A stretch of DNA of 64,000 bases from Mycobacterium sp. ITM-2016-00316 (GTDB lineage: Bacteria; Actinomycetota; Actinomycetes; Mycobacteriales; Mycobacteriaceae): the NCBI RefSeq assembly GCF_002968335.2, contig NZ_CP134398.1, positions 682,001 to 746,000 of the forward strand. The letters are read 5' to 3'. The position numbers and the translations under genes are program-made. The notes beneath the pieces are model-generated. The model searched no databases, was not told the DNA's origin, and saw nothing but the letters and a program-made list of their open reading frames with translations. Position 1 is the first letter of the stretch, and every line of letters begins with the position of its first letter. Shown piece by piece: positions 53,505 to 63,533 of the stretch.

Positions 53505-54884
53505 GTGAGCGTGCTGCTATTCGGGGTTTCGCATCGCAGTGCGCCGGTGTCCGTACTGGAGCAGTTGAGCACTGACGAGTCCGATCAGGCCAAGATCATC
53601 GACGAGGTCCTGCAGTCCTCGCTGGTCACCGAGGCCATGGTGCTGTCGACCTGCAACAGGGTCGAGGTGTACGCCGTGGTCGACGCATTCCACGGCGGGT
53701 TGTCGGTGATCGGTCAGGTGCTCTCCGAGCATTCCGGTATGGGCCTCAATGACCTCACCAAGTACGCCTATGTGCGCTACGCGGAGGCCGCCGTCGAGCA
53801 TTTGTTTGCCGTCACCAGCGGACTCGATTCCGTCGTCATGGGCGAGCAGCAGGTCCTGGGCCAGGTCCGGCGGGCCTACGCCGCCGCCGAGTCCAACCAC
53901 ACCGTCGGTCGCACCCTGCACGAACTGGCCCAGCGCGCGCTGTCGGTCGGTAAGCGGGTGCACAACGAGACCGGAATCGACTCCGCGGGCGCCTCGGTGG
54001 TGTCGGTGTCGCTGGAGATGGCCGAAAAGCGGCTCAACGGCGGGCTGGAGCGCAGCGACCGGGGAATCGGCACGGGCCTGGCCGGTAAGTCCGCCGTCGT
54101 GGTCGGCGCCGGCTCGATGGGCGCATTGGCCGCCAAGCACCTGGTCCGGGCCGGGGTGGACCGCATCGATGTGGTCAACCGGTCGCTGCCGCGGGCCCGC
54201 CGGCTCGCCGAGAACATCTCCGCACTCGGCGTGCCCGCCACTGCCTACACCCTGGACGACATCTCCTCCGTGCTGGCCACCGCCGATGTGGTGGTCAGCA
54301 GCACCGGCGCGGTCCGGCCGGTGATGTCGCTGGCCGACGTGCACCACGGCCTCACGGCGCGCGACGGTGACCGCCCGCTGGTGATGTGCGATCTGGGTAT
54401 GCCCCGCGATATCGACCTCGCGGTGGCCGGCCTGCCCGGCGTGCACGTCATCGACATGGACCGCATCCAACGCGAGCCCACCGCCCGCGCGGCCGCTTCC
54501 GATGCCGAAGCGGCCCGGGCCATCGTGGCCGCCGAGGTTGCCAACTACCTGGCCGGGCAGCGGATGGCCGAGGTGACCCCGACGGTGACGGCGCTGCGCC
54601 AGCGTGCCGCCGATGTGGTGGAGGCCGAATTGCTGCGGCTGGACAACCGGCTGCCCGGGCTGGACTCCACGCACCGCGACGAGGTGGCCCGCACGGTGCG
54701 CCGCGTCGTCGACAAGCTGCTGCACGCCCCCACGGTGCGGGTGAAGCAACTTGCAGGGGCCCCCGGCGGAGACAGCTACGCCGAGGCGCTGCGTGAGCTC
54801 TTCGAGCTCGATCCGCAGGCTGTCGACGCCGTCTCCGGTGGCGAATTGCCTTTGATCGCAACAGATAACGACCAGCCCGAGTGA
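53505..54884 (+). CDS. hemA: Glutamyl-tRNA reductase
   Basis: 459 residues. Catalytic cysteine in [13 protein letters not shown] (about residue 50), [26 protein letters not shown] site [20 protein letters not shown], and dimerisation helices at the C-terminus. It reduces glutamyl-tRNA to glutamate-1-semialdehyde, the first step of the C5 tetrapyrrole pathway; the next enzyme, HemL, begins at the right end of the window. GTG start with GAAGG upstream. Overlaps hemC by four bases. Confidence 0.97.
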   Translation: MSVLLFGVSHRSAPVSVLEQLSTDESDQAKIIDEVLQSSLVTEAMVLSTCNRVEVYAVVDAFHGGLSVIGQVLSEHSGMGLNDLTKYAYVRYAEAAVEHLFAVTSGLDSVVMGEQQVLGQVRRAYAAAESNHTVGRTLHELAQRALSVGKRVHNETGIDSAGASVVSVSLEMAEKRLNGGLERSDRGIGTGLAGKSAVVVGAGSMGALAAKHLVRAGVDRIDVVNRSLPRARRLAENISALGVPATAYTLDDISSVLATADVVVSSTGAVRPVMSLADVHHGLTARDGDRPLVMCDLGMPRDIDLAVAGLPGVHVIDMDRIQREPTARAAASDAEAARAIVAAEVANYLAGQRMAEVTPTVTALRQRAADVVEAELLRLDNRLPGLDSTHRDEVARTVRRVVDKLLHAPTVRVKQLAGAPGGDSYAEALRELFELDPQAVDAVSGGELPLIATDNDQPE

Positions 54885-55816
54885 TCCGGATCGGCACCCG
54901 GGGCAGCCTGCTCGCGACGACTCAGGCCGGCTTCATCCGTGATGCCCTGACCGCCAACGGCCACCCCGCCGAATTGGTCATCGTCGCCACGGCCGGCGAC
55001 CAATCCAGTGCACCCATCGTTGAGATCGGCGTCGGCGTCTTCACCGCGGCGCTGCGCGAGGCGGTCGCCGACGGTGTCGTCGACATGGCGGTGCACTCCT
55101 ACAAGGATTTGCCGACCGCGGCCGACCCCAGGTTCGACATCGCCGCCATCCCGCCCCGTGAGGACGCCAGGGACGCGCTGGTGGCCCGTGACGGCATGGT
55201 GCTGGGAGAGTTGCCCGCCGGCTCGACGATCGGCACCTCGAGCCCGCGACGGGCCGCGCAGCTTAGAGCACTGGGTCTCGGTTTGGAAATTCGCCCCCTA
55301 CGAGGCAACCTAGACACCAGGTTGAACAGGGTAAGTAGCGGTGATCTCGACGGAGTCGTCGTCGCCCGGGCGGGTCTTGCACGCATCGGACGGCTCGACG
55401 CTGTGACCGAGTCTCTCGAACCGGTGCAGATGTTGCCGGCACCGGCGCAGGGGGCTCTCGCAGTGGAGTGTCGCTCCGGTGACAGTGAGCTTGTCGCGGT
55501 GCTGGCGGAGTTGGATGACGCCGACACTCGCGCCGCGGTCACCGCTGAACGTGCCCTGCTCGCCGAACTGGAGGCGGGCTGTTCCGCGCCGGTGGGTGCC
55601 ATCGCTGAGGTGGTCGAGTCCATCGATGAGGACGGCCGGGTCTTCGAAGAGCTGTCGCTGCGGGCATGCGTGGCGGCGCTGGACGGATCCGACGTGATCC
55701 GTGCGTCCGGGATCGGTACTCCGGAGCGGGCACGGGAGCTTGGGCTCTCGGTGGCCGCGGAGCTGTTCGAACTGGGTGCACGTGACGTGTTGGCAGATGC
55801 TGGGAGTGACAGATGA
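54881..55816 (+). CDS. hemC: Porphobilinogen deaminase (hydroxymethylbilane synthase)
   Basis: 311 residues. [15 protein letters not shown] start, [55 protein letters not shown], and dipyrromethane cofactor cysteine in [12 protein letters not shown] (about residue 234). It polymerises four porphobilinogen units. GTG start inside the hemA stop; its stop overlaps the hemD start by four bases. Confidence 0.97.
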   Translation: MIRIGTRGSLLATTQAGFIRDALTANGHPAELVIVATAGDQSSAPIVEIGVGVFTAALREAVADGVVDMAVHSYKDLPTAADPRFDIAAIPPREDARDALVARDGMVLGELPAGSTIGTSSPRRAAQLRALGLGLEIRPLRGNLDTRLNRVSSGDLDGVVVARAGLARIGRLDAVTESLEPVQMLPAPAQGALAVECRSGDSELVAVLAELDDADTRAAVTAERALLAELEAGCSAPVGAIAEVVESIDEDGRVFEELSLRACVAALDGSDVIRASGIGTPERARELGLSVAAELFELGARDVLADAGSDR

Positions 55817-57480
55817 CTGGGCACGCAGGTAGCCGAGGCCGCAAGATCCGGCCCGGCCGCATCACGTTCGTTGGCTCAGGCCCGGGCGATCCAGGCCTGC
55901 TGACGACCCGTGCGCGGACGGTACTCGCCAACGCCGCGACGGTGTTCACCGACCCCGATGTACCCGAGGCGGTGTTGGCGCTGATCGGCTCCGAGTTGCC
56001 GCCCACGTCCGGGCCGGCGCCGGAGGCTCCCGCCTCGGATTCCGATGGCGCCGAGTTGGCGGCCGTGGTGGCCGGTGGCCCCGATGTGCGTCCCGCGCTG
56101 GGCGACCCGGCCGAGGTCGCCAAGACCCTGGCCGCCGAGGCCCGGCACGGCGTGGATGTGGTCCGGCTGGTGGCCGGTGACCCGCTCTCGGTCGACGCGG
56201 TCATCACCGAGGTCAACACCCTGGCTCGCACCCACCTGAATTTCGAGATCGTGCCCGGCCTGCCGGACACCACCGCAGTGCCGACGTATGCCGGTCTGCC
56301 GCTGGGCTCCTCGCACACCGTGGCCGATGTCCGGGACCCCAACGTCGATTGGGCCGCGCTGGCCGCCGCCCCCGGCCCGCTGATCCTGCACGCCACCGCC
56401 TCGCATCTGGCCGATGCGGCGCGCACCCTCGTCGAGTTCGGCCTGGCCGAGAACACCCCGGCCGTGGTCACCGCGCATGGCACCACCTGCCAGCAGCATT
56501 CGGTGGAGACCACGCTGGCCGGCCTGGGGGACAAGGCGATTCTGACCGCGGCCGAGTCCACCGGCGGCACCCCGGGTCCGCTGGCCGGGCCGCTGGTGGT
56601 GACGATCGGCAAGACCGTCGCCAACCGCGCGAAGCTGAACTGGTGGGAAAGCCGTGCGCTGTACGGCTGGACCGTGCTGGTGCCGCGCACCAAGGATCAG
56701 GCCGGTGAGATGAGCGATCGCCTGGTCACCCACGGCGCACTGCCCGTCGAGGTGCCCACCATCGCCGTCGAGCCGCCACGTAGCCCGGCCCAGATGGAAA
56801 GGGCCGTCAAGGGTTTGGTCGACGGACGGTTCCAGTGGGTGGTGTTCACCTCGACCAACGCCGTCCGTGCGGTGTGGGAGAAGTTCAACGAGTTCGGTCT
56901 GGATGCGCGGGCGTTCTCCGGTGTGAAGATCGCCTGTGTCGGTCAGGCCACCGCGGATCGGGTTCGCGCCTTCGGTATCAACCCCGAGCTGGTGCCCTCC
57001 GGTGAGCAGTCCTCACTGGGTCTGCTTGACGAATTCCCGGACTACGACGAGATTTTCGATCCGGTGAACCGGGTGTTGTTGCCCCGCGCCGATATCGCCA
57101 CCGAAACTCTGGCCGAGGGCCTGCGCGAACGTGGCTGGGAGATCGAGGATGTCACCGCCTACCGCACCGTGCGTGCAGCCCCGCCGCCGGCGCAGACCCG
57201 CGAGATGATCAAGACCGGCGGTTTCGACGCGGTGTGCTTCACCTCGAGCTCGACGGTGCGCAACCTGGTCGGCATCGCAGGCAAGCCGCACGCGCGGACC
57301 ATCGTCGCGTGCATCGGCCCCAAGACCGCGGAAACGGCAGTCGAATTCGGCCTGCGCGTCGACGTGCAGCCGGAGACGGCCGCTGTCGGTCCGCTGGTCG
57401 AGGCGCTCGCCGAGCACGCCGCGCGCCTGCGGGCCGAGGGTGCACTGCCTCCGCCGCGTAAGAAGAGCCGCCGCCGCTAA
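55813..57480 (+). CDS. hemD: Bifunctional uroporphyrinogen-III methyltransferase/synthase
   Basis: 555 residues, two domains. The N-terminal SUMT-like methyltransferase domain ([22 protein letters not shown] to about residue 265) and the C-terminal HemD domain from about residue 280 ([39 protein letters not shown] ... [16 protein letters not shown]). The first domain is diverged, for example in the usual GDP repeats, so its methyltransferase activity is uncertain. The second closes the ring to uroporphyrinogen III. Coupled to hemC. Confidence 0.93.
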   Translation: MTGHAGSRGRKIRPGRITFVGSGPGDPGLLTTRARTVLANAATVFTDPDVPEAVLALIGSELPPTSGPAPEAPASDSDGAELAAVVAGGPDVRPALGDPAEVAKTLAAEARHGVDVVRLVAGDPLSVDAVITEVNTLARTHLNFEIVPGLPDTTAVPTYAGLPLGSSHTVADVRDPNVDWAALAAAPGPLILHATASHLADAARTLVEFGLAENTPAVVTAHGTTCQQHSVETTLAGLGDKAILTAAESTGGTPGPLAGPLVVTIGKTVANRAKLNWWESRALYGWTVLVPRTKDQAGEMSDRLVTHGALPVEVPTIAVEPPRSPAQMERAVKGLVDGRFQWVVFTSTNAVRAVWEKFNEFGLDARAFSGVKIACVGQATADRVRAFGINPELVPSGEQSSLGLLDEFPDYDEIFDPVNRVLLPRADIATETLAEGLRERGWEIEDVTAYRTVRAAPPPAQTREMIKTGGFDAVCFTSSSTVRNLVGIAGKPHARTIVACIGPKTAETAVEFGLRVDVQPETAAVGPLVEALAEHAARLRAEGALPPPRKKSRRR

Positions 57481-57487
57481 ATGGGGC

Positions 57488-57502
57488 GGGCGAAGCGACG
57501 GG
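57488..57502 (+). repeat. GGGCGAAGCGACGGG repeat between hemD and hemB
   Basis: A shortened version of the GGGCGAGCGAAGCGACGGG unit in the 30-nt hemD-hemB gap. Its GGG plus AGAG provides the ribosome-binding site of hemB. Confidence 0.55.
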
Positions 57503-57510
57503 AGAGCTAG

Positions 57511-58482
57511 ATGCGGGTCCGCCCCCGTAGGCTGCGGTCGACGCCGGCGATGCGTCGGCTGGTCGCGCAGACGTCGTTGGAGCCGCGCCATCTGGTGCTG
57601 CCGATGTTCGTCGCCGACGGACTGTCGGAGCCGCGTCCGATCACCTCGATGCCCGGAGTCGTCCAGCACACCCGGGATTCGTTGCGCCGGGCCGCCGCCG
57701 AGGCGGTGGCCGCCGGGGTGGGCGGGCTGATGCTTTTCGGTGTGCCGCGCGACGAGGACAAGGACGCCATCGGTAGCGCAGGCCTGAACCCGGACGGCAT
57801 CCTGAACGTGGCTCTCGGCGATCTTGCCGCTGATTTGGGTGACGCCACCGTTTTGATGGCCGATACCTGCCTCGACGAGTTCACCGATCACGGGCACTGC
57901 GGCGTGCTGGACGCGCACGGCCGGGTCGACAACGACGCCACCAACGAACAGTATGTGAAACTCGCTGTGGCCCAGGCTCATTCGGGTGCGCACGTGGTCG
58001 GGCCGAGTGGCATGATGGACGGTCAGGTGGCGGCGATTCGGGACGGTCTCGACGAGGCCGGGCACGAAGATGTCGCCATCCTGGCCTACGCCGCGAAGTT
58101 CGCCTCGGCCTTCTACGGCCCGTTCCGGGAAGCCGTCGGCTCCAGCCTTTCCGGTGATCGGCGCACCTACCAGCAGGATGCGGGCAATGCCCGGGAGGCC
58201 GTGCACGAGATCACGCTGGATATCGATGAGGGCGCCGATATCGTGATGGTCAAACCCGCGATGAGCTATCTCGACGTGGTGGCCGCCGCCGCGGACATCT
58301 CACCGGTACCGGTGGCTGCGTATCAGATCTCGGGGGAGTACGCGATGATCAGCGCCGCCGCGGCCAACGGCTGGATCGACCTGCAGGCTTCGGCACTGGA
58401 ATCGTTGATCGGTATCCGGCGTGCCGGGGCCGATATCGTGCTGACCTACTGGGCGGCCGAGGCCGCCGGATGGCTGGCGTGA
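57511..58482 (+). CDS. hemB: Delta-aminolevulinic acid dehydratase (porphobilinogen synthase)
   Basis: 323 residues. LVLPMFVADG, cysteine-containing metal site MADTCLDEFTDHGHCGVL, Schiff-base lysines in AYAAKFASAFYGPFREAVGS and VMVKPAMSYLDVV, and PVAAYQISGEYAMI. Condenses two aminolevulinate molecules. ATG preceded by GGGAGAG from the repeat. Overlaps the next gene by 13 bases. Confidence 0.97.
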   Translation: MRVRPRRLRSTPAMRRLVAQTSLEPRHLVLPMFVADGLSEPRPITSMPGVVQHTRDSLRRAAAEAVAAGVGGLMLFGVPRDEDKDAIGSAGLNPDGILNVALGDLAADLGDATVLMADTCLDEFTDHGHCGVLDAHGRVDNDATNEQYVKLAVAQAHSGAHVVGPSGMMDGQVAAIRDGLDEAGHEDVAILAYAAKFASAFYGPFREAVGSSLSGDRRTYQQDAGNAREAVHEITLDIDEGADIVMVKPAMSYLDVVAAAADISPVPVAAYQISGEYAMISAAAANGWIDLQASALESLIGIRRAGADIVLTYWAAEAAGWLA

Positions 58483-58904
58483 CCGAGGAACCGCCCGCCG
58501 CCGACCAGGTGAGCCGCCCCGAGGACGTCGACACCGGGTTCTGGCTCTGGATGGCAGCCCTGCCCCTCATGGCGATCGGCTACATCATCGATCTGGCCAC
58601 CGCACGCATGCCGGATGCCGGTGCCTATGTCTACGTCGCATCGGGTCTTTTCCTCGTGGTGACCATCGCCGTGGTCGCGACGTTCGCGGTCCTGATGCGG
58701 CTGGGCTACCGGTGGCCGCGCACGCTGCTGACCGCGGGCGGCCTGACGGCGGTGGTCTATTCGGTCTCCAGCCTGTTCACCGTGGACCGGTCCGAGTTCG
58801 CCGCGGTCGGGTTCGCGGCGTGCACCATCTTCGGTTCGGTGCTGATTCTCGGCGGCGTGGTGTTGTTGCACCGCAAGGACGCTCACGAATACCTCACCCG
58901 TTAG
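58470..58904 (+). CDS. Membrane protein (Rv0513-like)
   Basis: 144 residues with four membrane segments (FWLWMAALPLMAIGYIIDLA, YVYVASGLFLVVTIAVVATFAVLM, TLLTAGGLTAVVYSVSSLF and GFAACTIFGSVLILGGVVLLH). No known function. Start overlaps the hemB end, so it is coupled. First of four small membrane-associated genes ending the hem operon. Confidence 0.78.
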   Translation: MAGVTEEPPAADQVSRPEDVDTGFWLWMAALPLMAIGYIIDLATARMPDAGAYVYVASGLFLVVTIAVVATFAVLMRLGYRWPRTLLTAGGLTAVVYSVSSLFTVDRSEFAAVGFAACTIFGSVLILGGVVLLHRKDAHEYLTR

Positions 58905-58916
58905 GCTGGCGCGGAT

Positions 58917-59360
58917 ATGACCAAACCCACACCTGCGCCGCGTCCGGCCATCGTCAACATCGCGTTCTGGCTGGTGCTGGCGGGATCGGTGCTGATGCTG
59001 GCCGGTGGTCTGCTCGGGCTGATCAGTGCGATCAGCACGCCGCGCAGCGCCTTCTCCGCCGAGCTGTCCGACAGCGAGGTCCACAGCATCGTGGTCATGC
59101 GCGGGGGCATCAGTGGTCTGCTGCTGATCACGGGTGTGGTGCTGAGCTTCCTGGCGGGCCGTGCGCGCAGCGGGGACCTGCGCTTCCGCCGGGCGATGGT
59201 GTGGCTGGCAGTGGTATTGGTGGCGCTGGTGTTCGTGCTGGCGCTGCTGGCGCCGTTTGCCATCGCGCCGCTGGCCCTTTTCGGTGTGGTGCCGGTGGCC
59301 ATCGGTGCGACGCTGTTCATGCGGCCGGCGGCCTCCGACTGGTTTCTGGAGGTGCAATGA
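58917..59360 (+). CDS. Membrane protein of unknown function in the hem operon
   Basis: 147 residues with four membrane segments (VNIAFWLVLAGSVLMLAGGLLGLISAI, MRGGISGLLLITGVVLSFLAG, MVWLAVVLVALVFVLALLAPFAI and APLALFGVVPVAIGATLFM). No motif recognised. ATG 12 nt after the preceding stop, and overlaps the next gene by four bases. Confidence 0.72.
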   Translation: MTKPTPAPRPAIVNIAFWLVLAGSVLMLAGGLLGLISAISTPRSAFSAELSDSEVHSIVVMRGGISGLLLITGVVLSFLAGRARSGDLRFRRAMVWLAVVLVALVFVLALLAPFAIAPLALFGVVPVAIGATLFMRPAASDWFLEVQ

Positions 59361-59848
59361 CCGAGGGCACCCCGCCGACACCCGACACCACCGAGCAGGT
59401 GTTGTTCCACGAGCCGGGCGGCACCTGGTGGTGGTTGCTGGCGGGCCCGGCGGCTGGTGGCGCGATGATGTTCATCCAGCTCTCGGGTGGTGGCGGCGTG
59501 CAGTTCGGGGTGCCCGCGGCCTTCATGATCCTGGTCAGTGGCTTCCTGTGGATTCAGATCAAGGCCGCGCGCATCCACACGTCGGTGGAGTTGACACCCA
59601 CCACGCTGCGGCAGGGCACCGAGTTCGTCACCATCGCCGAGATCGTGAAGATCTACCCGGAACCCAAGCGTCACGAGAACGAGAAATGGCAGTCCTACCG
59701 CGCCTTCGGTGAGCTGAGTGGCATTCCGCGTGGGCGTACCGGCATCGGCATGAAACTGACCGACGGCCGTTCGGGCCAGGCCTGGGCGCGCAGGCATCGC
59801 ACACTGCGCGCGGCGTTGGAATCTCTGGTCGGGGAGCCGGCGTCGTGA
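59357..59848 (+). CDS. DUF3093-like membrane protein
   Basis: 163 residues. Two membrane helices (WWWLLAGPAAGGAMMFIQL and FGVPAAFMILVSGFLWIQIKA), then a soluble domain beginning ARIHTSVELTPTTLRQGTEFVTIAEIVKIYP, like the bacterial PH-type/DUF3093 proteins. Function unknown. Overlaps both neighbours by four bases (ATGA at its start, GTGA at its end). Confidence 0.72.
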   Translation: MTEGTPPTPDTTEQVLFHEPGGTWWWLLAGPAAGGAMMFIQLSGGGGVQFGVPAAFMILVSGFLWIQIKAARIHTSVELTPTTLRQGTEFVTIAEIVKIYPEPKRHENEKWQSYRAFGELSGIPRGRTGIGMKLTDGRSGQAWARRHRTLRAALESLVGEPAS

Positions 59849-60132
59849 GGCGCACCGCGCTGGTGCAACTCGCGGTGGCAGTTCTGGCCCTGGCCGGTGC
59901 GGTGATGAGCTGGCTCGCCGCCGGATCCAGGGAGCAGGTGCCGCCGATCATGGACGGCCAACCCACGGTGTCGACGGTGGTCTATTACCCGCCACTGATC
60001 GTGCTGGCGCTGGTATTGCTGACCGCCGCCGGGGTGCTTACGGTACTGGGCATCGCGCGATTGCGCCGCTCCCGTCCGTCCGTGGGGCAGGCCACATTTG
60101 CAGAGGGATTCGACGGTCCGGATCGCGGGTAG
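59845..60132 (+). CDS. Small membrane protein (Rv0514-like)
   Basis: 95 residues. Two membrane helices (ALVQLAVAVLALAGAVMSWLAAG and YYPPLIVLALVLLTAAGVLTVLGIARL) around a short outside loop. Size and place match Rv0514. GTG start within the previous stop. Last gene of the hem operon. Confidence 0.72.
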   Translation: MRRTALVQLAVAVLALAGAVMSWLAAGSREQVPPIMDGQPTVSTVVYYPPLIVLALVLLTAAGVLTVLGIARLRRSRPSVGQATFAEGFDGPDRG

Positions 60133-60192
60133 TCCGGGCCTGCTGGTCGCGGGGGCAGCGCCGTCACCGCGGAGTCGGGAACGAGCTCTGGG

Positions 60193-60924
60193 ATGGAAAC
60201 GATGACAAGGATCGATCGTTGGGTGGGAGCCGCGGCAGCCGCGGCGTGCGTAGCGACGGGGTCGCTGGCGCTGGCGGGGCCTGCGGCGGCGGAGCCCGAG
60301 GCGTGTCCGGATATCCAGGTGCTGTTCGCGCGCGGCACGTTCGAGGCGCCCGGGGTCGGTGGCACGGGCCAGGCGTTCGTGGACGCGCTGCGTGCCAAGA
60401 CCCCCGGCAAGTCGGTGGACGTGTACCCGGTGAACTATCCTGCGTCGCTGGATTTCGCGACCGCCGCCGACGGTGTGGTGGACGCGAGTAACAAGGTGCG
60501 CGCCACGGCGGCGGCCTGCCCGGACACCAAGATGGTGCTCGGCGGGTTCTCGCAGGGGGCGGCGGTCGCGGCCTACCTCACCGCAGACGCGGTGCCCGAG
60601 GGTTTCGCCCTGCCGCCGGGCCTGACCGGTCCGCTGGAACCGTCGGTGGCCGATCATGTGGCCGCGGTGGCCTTGTTCGGTAAGCCGTCGAGTGGTTTCC
60701 TGCAGATGATCTACACCGGCGCGCCACCGATCACCGTCGGCAGCGGTTACGCCGGCAAGACGATGGACCTGTGCATCCCGACCGATCCGGTGTGCGCCCC
60801 GGGAGGCGGCGACGGGAATGCCCACAACATGTACGCGGCCAACGGCCTGGTCGACCAGGCCGCCGACTTCGCCGCGTCCAGGTCCGGCGCCGAAGGCCCC
60901 GGTCAGGCCGCCGACCTGCCGTAA
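60193..60924 (+). CDS. Secreted cutinase family esterase
   Basis: 243 residues. Signal peptide VGAAAAAACVATGSLALAGPAAA, then the cutinase domain: CPDIQVLFARGTFEAPGVGGTGQAF, catalytic serine in GGFSQGAAVAA (about residue 119) and Asp/His in CIPTDPVCAPGGGDGNAHNMY. The four cysteines fit the two disulfides. Mycobacterial cutinase-like proteins cleave lipid esters, including some mycolate esters. Two ATG codons three apart; the first is used. No strong promoter seen. Confidence 0.92.
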   Translation: METMTRIDRWVGAAAAAACVATGSLALAGPAAAEPEACPDIQVLFARGTFEAPGVGGTGQAFVDALRAKTPGKSVDVYPVNYPASLDFATAADGVVDASNKVRATAAACPDTKMVLGGFSQGAAVAAYLTADAVPEGFALPPGLTGPLEPSVADHVAAVALFGKPSSGFLQMIYTGAPPITVGSGYAGKTMDLCIPTDPVCAPGGGDGNAHNMYAANGLVDQAADFAASRSGAEGPGQAADLP

Positions 60925-60958
60925 GCCCGCGGAATTATGACCCGCGCCACACTTGATT

Positions 60959-60990
60959 GGAACAAAGTGCGGAATCTGTAACACTGTTCC
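60959..60990. promoter_or_regulatory. Inverted repeat GGAACA-N20-TGTTCC before the MpaB gene
   Basis: GGAACA (60959-60964) and TGTTCC (60985-60990) are perfect inverted copies, supported inside by AGTG and CACT. The right arm ends three nt before the ATG. A candidate operator for the TetR regulator in the same operon. Confidence 0.45.
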
Positions 60991-60992
60991 CC

Positions 60993-61868
60993 ATGACCGA
61001 ACTGGCGGAGAACGCACCCGAGGCACTCGACGATGCATTACCGCTCGGGCCCGACTCCCTGGTGTGGAAGTACTTCGGGGAGAACCGGATGTACCTCATC
61101 GGGCCGCGTCCGGCGGTACTGCAGAACATGCTCGCCGAACTCGGTCAGGGCGTGCTGGATCACTCGACGTTCTTCTCCGATACCGCCGAGCGTCTCAAGC
61201 GCACCATCCCGCCGATCTTCAAGACGGTGTACGGCTCCGAAGAGCAGAACGCGGGCACCCAGGTGCGCGACTTCCACACCGATATCAAGGGCGAAATGCC
61301 CGGCCCGGACGGCACACCGGTCGGGCGCTACCACGCCCTGGATCCGGAGACCTACTACTGGGCGCACGCCACGTTCGTCGAGCAGGTCATCTACTTCGCC
61401 GACACCTTCGTCAAGCGCCTCAGCGAGGCCGAGAAAGAACAGATCTTCCTGGAGTCCAAGACCTGGTACCGACGCTACGGGGTCAGTGATCGCCCGCAGC
61501 CGGCCACCTACGTCGAGTTCGTGCAGTACTGGGACCGGATGCTCGACGAGGTCGCCGTCGCGCACAAGTCCGCCAGGTACGGCGTCGGTTACGTCACCAA
61601 GGGATTCCCGTGCCCCAAGGGCGTGAATCCGGTGGCCTGGAAGATCGTCGCGAAGGTGTTCGATCCGGTGGCCGCGTTCATCACCACGGGCGGGCTGCCG
61701 CCACGGGCACGGGATCTGCTGGGACTGCCGTGGACCGAGCGGCAAGAACGCAACTACCAGCGGTTCGCCGCGTTCTGCCGGTCGCGTCCGGTCAACTGGG
61801 CATGGGACCGGTTGCCGATGTCGGTGCGCTACAGCAAATTCGCCCAAGCCGGTTATGCCAGGGGCTGA
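60993..61868 (+). CDS. Oxygenase MpaB family protein (DUF2236)
   Basis: 291 residues. DUF2236/MpaB-like: [66 protein letters not shown] with histidines that may bind haem, and a conserved C-terminal helix set. Family relatives include latex-clearing protein and fungal MpaB, haem oxygenases that cleave isoprenoid chains. The substrate in mycobacteria is unknown. Its 3' end overlaps the TetR gene by 14 bases. Confidence 0.85.
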   Translation: MTELAENAPEALDDALPLGPDSLVWKYFGENRMYLIGPRPAVLQNMLAELGQGVLDHSTFFSDTAERLKRTIPPIFKTVYGSEEQNAGTQVRDFHTDIKGEMPGPDGTPVGRYHALDPETYYWAHATFVEQVIYFADTFVKRLSEAEKEQIFLESKTWYRRYGVSDRPQPATYVEFVQYWDRMLDEVAVAHKSARYGVGYVTKGFPCPKGVNPVAWKIVAKVFDPVAAFITTGGLPPRARDLLGLPWTERQERNYQRFAAFCRSRPVNWAWDRLPMSVRYSKFAQAGYARG

Positions 61869-62445
61869 CGCCGGCGAAACCATCCTCGACGCGGCACTCG
61901 TCGAGTTGGAACGGCATGGCTTCCGCAAGGTCGCCCTCGACGATGTCGCGCGACGGGCCGGCGTCAGCCGGACCACCATCTACCGGCGCTTCGCCAACCG
62001 CGACGAACTCGTCGGCGCCGTCATCGAGCGTGAGAACGTGGCGCTGTTCGCCGATATCGCGGCCGAGCTGAAAGAGGCGAAGCCGCAAGCGAATTACTAC
62101 GTGGAGGCCTTCACGCTGTCGATCATGAGGTTCCGGCGGCACCGGGTGCTCAACCAGATGATCGTCGACGATCCCGCCCTGGCACAGGAGATGCTGCACC
62201 GACACTACGGTGCCGCCGTCGAACGCATGGCCGCGGCGCTGCTGGTGATCTTTCCGGACGGTTTCGCCGAGCGGATCGGCGCCCCGGCGGTCAACGACCT
62301 GGCCGACACCATCCTGCGGTATGCCGCGATGGTGCTGTTGTTGCCCAGCGTGCAGCCGCTGCAAACCGCCGACGACATCCGGGCGTTCGCGACGCGGCAT
62401 TTCCTGCCCAGCTTGCCTCCGGCTTTGCGGTCGGTATCGGCCTGA
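61855..62445 (+). CDS. TetR family transcriptional regulator
   Basis: 196 residues. [53 protein letters not shown] in the first 55 residues, then a C-terminal ligand domain. Overlap with the MpaB gene shows that the two are co-expressed; it probably represses its own operon through the GGAACA/TGTTCC site upstream. Confidence 0.9.
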   Translation: MPGADAGETILDAALVELERHGFRKVALDDVARRAGVSRTTIYRRFANRDELVGAVIERENVALFADIAAELKEAKPQANYYVEAFTLSIMRFRRHRVLNQMIVDDPALAQEMLHRHYGAAVERMAAALLVIFPDGFAERIGAPAVNDLADTILRYAAMVLLLPSVQPLQTADDIRAFATRHFLPSLPPALRSVSA

Positions 62446-62482
62446 TTGTTTGGTGGCTCACATATTCGGGCAGCCGTGAGCC

Positions 62483-62677
62483 ATGACTACTGAACAGGGT
62501 CGCGGGTCCGAGGCGTCGCCGGAAGAGATCGGCGCCTATGAAGACAACCGTCCGACATCCGTGCTCCCGGGCAGCGATGGCACGGTGTCGGGCACCGCGG
62601 TGACCGATTGGCTGGACGGCGACGGAAACCCAAAGTTCGATGAGAACTCCGAAGAAACTGAGAATCCGAAGAATTAG
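62483..62677 (+). CDS. Small acidic protein of unknown function
   Basis: 64 residues, mostly disordered-looking and acidic, with EEIGAYEDNRPTSVLPGSDGTVSGTAVTDWLDGDGNPKF in the centre and a Glu/Asn tail. No membrane or signal segment. No family recognised. Codon use agrees with real coding sequence. Its stop codon TAG is part of the -10 for the next gene. Confidence 0.6.
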   Translation: MTTEQGRGSEASPEEIGAYEDNRPTSVLPGSDGTVSGTAVTDWLDGDGNPKFDENSEETENPKN

Positions 62678-62680
62678 GCT
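62675..62680 (+). promoter_or_regulatory. -10 element TAGGCT for the PNPOx-like gene
   Basis: TAGGCT ends 6 nt before the GTG at 62687; its TAG is the stop codon of the preceding small gene. Confidence 0.45.
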
Positions 62681-62686
62681 GGCCGG

Positions 62687-63166
62687 GTGACGCCGTTGGA
62701 ACAGATCGCCGCCGCCTTCGTCGACATGGCGCATTCCATCGTGTGGGCCTCGGTGGCCACCGTGGACGCCGACAGCAAGCCGCGCAGCAGAGTCCTGCAC
62801 CCCATCTGGGAGTGGGACGGCACCGATCTGTTCGGCTGGGTGGCGACCGTGCCCTCGCCGGTCAAGCAGCGGCATCTCGCGGTGCACCCGTACATGTCGG
62901 TGAACTACTGGGCACCCAGCCACGACACCTGCAGCGCCGACTGCCTTGTCGAGTGGTACACCGATGACGACACCCGAACGACGGTGTGGGACAAGTTCGT
63001 CCAGGCTCCGGAACCACTGGGGTACAACCCGACCATCATCCCGGGCTGGGACTCACCCACCTCACCGGCATTCGCAGTCCTGCGCCTGGCCCCGTACCGG
63101 CTGCGGGTGCAGCCCGGCACCGTGATGACCGCGGCGAGCGGGACGGTGCTCAGCTGGAACGCGTGA
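62687..63166 (+). CDS. Pyridoxamine 5'-phosphate oxidase-like flavin protein
   Basis: 159 residues. Split-barrel flavin-binding fold: IVWASVATVDADSKPRSRVLHPIWEWDGTDLFGWVATVPSPVKQRHLAVHPYMSVNYW, then C-terminal FAVLRLAPYRLRVQPGTVMT. Could bind FMN or F420; substrate unknown. Own leaderless-type promoter. Overlaps the 3' end of the next, convergent gene by 17 bases. Confidence 0.82.
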   Translation: MTPLEQIAAAFVDMAHSIVWASVATVDADSKPRSRVLHPIWEWDGTDLFGWVATVPSPVKQRHLAVHPYMSVNYWAPSHDTCSADCLVEWYTDDDTRTTVWDKFVQAPEPLGYNPTIIPGWDSPTSPAFAVLRLAPYRLRVQPGTVMTAASGTVLSWNA

Positions 63167-63533
63167 GCAACAACGCGGATTTCACCGGGACAATGCGCAA
63201 CACGTGCCGCCACGGCCCCTTGAGCACGCTCAGCGCCTCACTCAGCGGCACCACTCGGGGCGCCTCGACCAGCAGGCTGCGGCCGTCGATCTGCACCCGA
63301 CCCGACCCGGCGGCCTGCAGGTTGCGCACCCAGTCGGTATCGGTGCCGTAGGGCAGCAGCACCGCCACGCCATCGGTGGTCGGGAAGGCCGTCACCGGTG
63401 TGCGGTAGTCCTTCCCGGATCTGCGGCCGACATGGTCGACGGCCGACCACAGCGGCACATATCCGGCCAGGGGTTCCACCACCGGATTGACGAACCTGCG
63501 GTTGAGCTCGGCGCGTTGGCGGGCGAACAGCAT
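63150..63533 (-). CDS. Deazaflavin (F420)-dependent nitroreductase family protein
   Basis: 127 residues, the DDN/FDOR-A fold: VPLWSAVDHVGRRSGKDYRTPVTAFPTTDGVAVLLPYGTDTDWVRNLQAAGSGRVQIDGRSLLVEAPRVV. These mycobacterial proteins reduce quinones or other compounds with F420H2. Size and the GR(K)SG..YRTPV motif are typical. Confidence 0.85.
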   Translation of the reverse strand: MLFARQRAELNRRFVNPVVEPLAGYVPLWSAVDHVGRRSGKDYRTPVTAFPTTDGVAVLLPYGTDTDWVRNLQAAGSGRVQIDGRSLLVEAPRVVPLSEALSVLKGPWRHVLRIVPVKSALLLTRSS

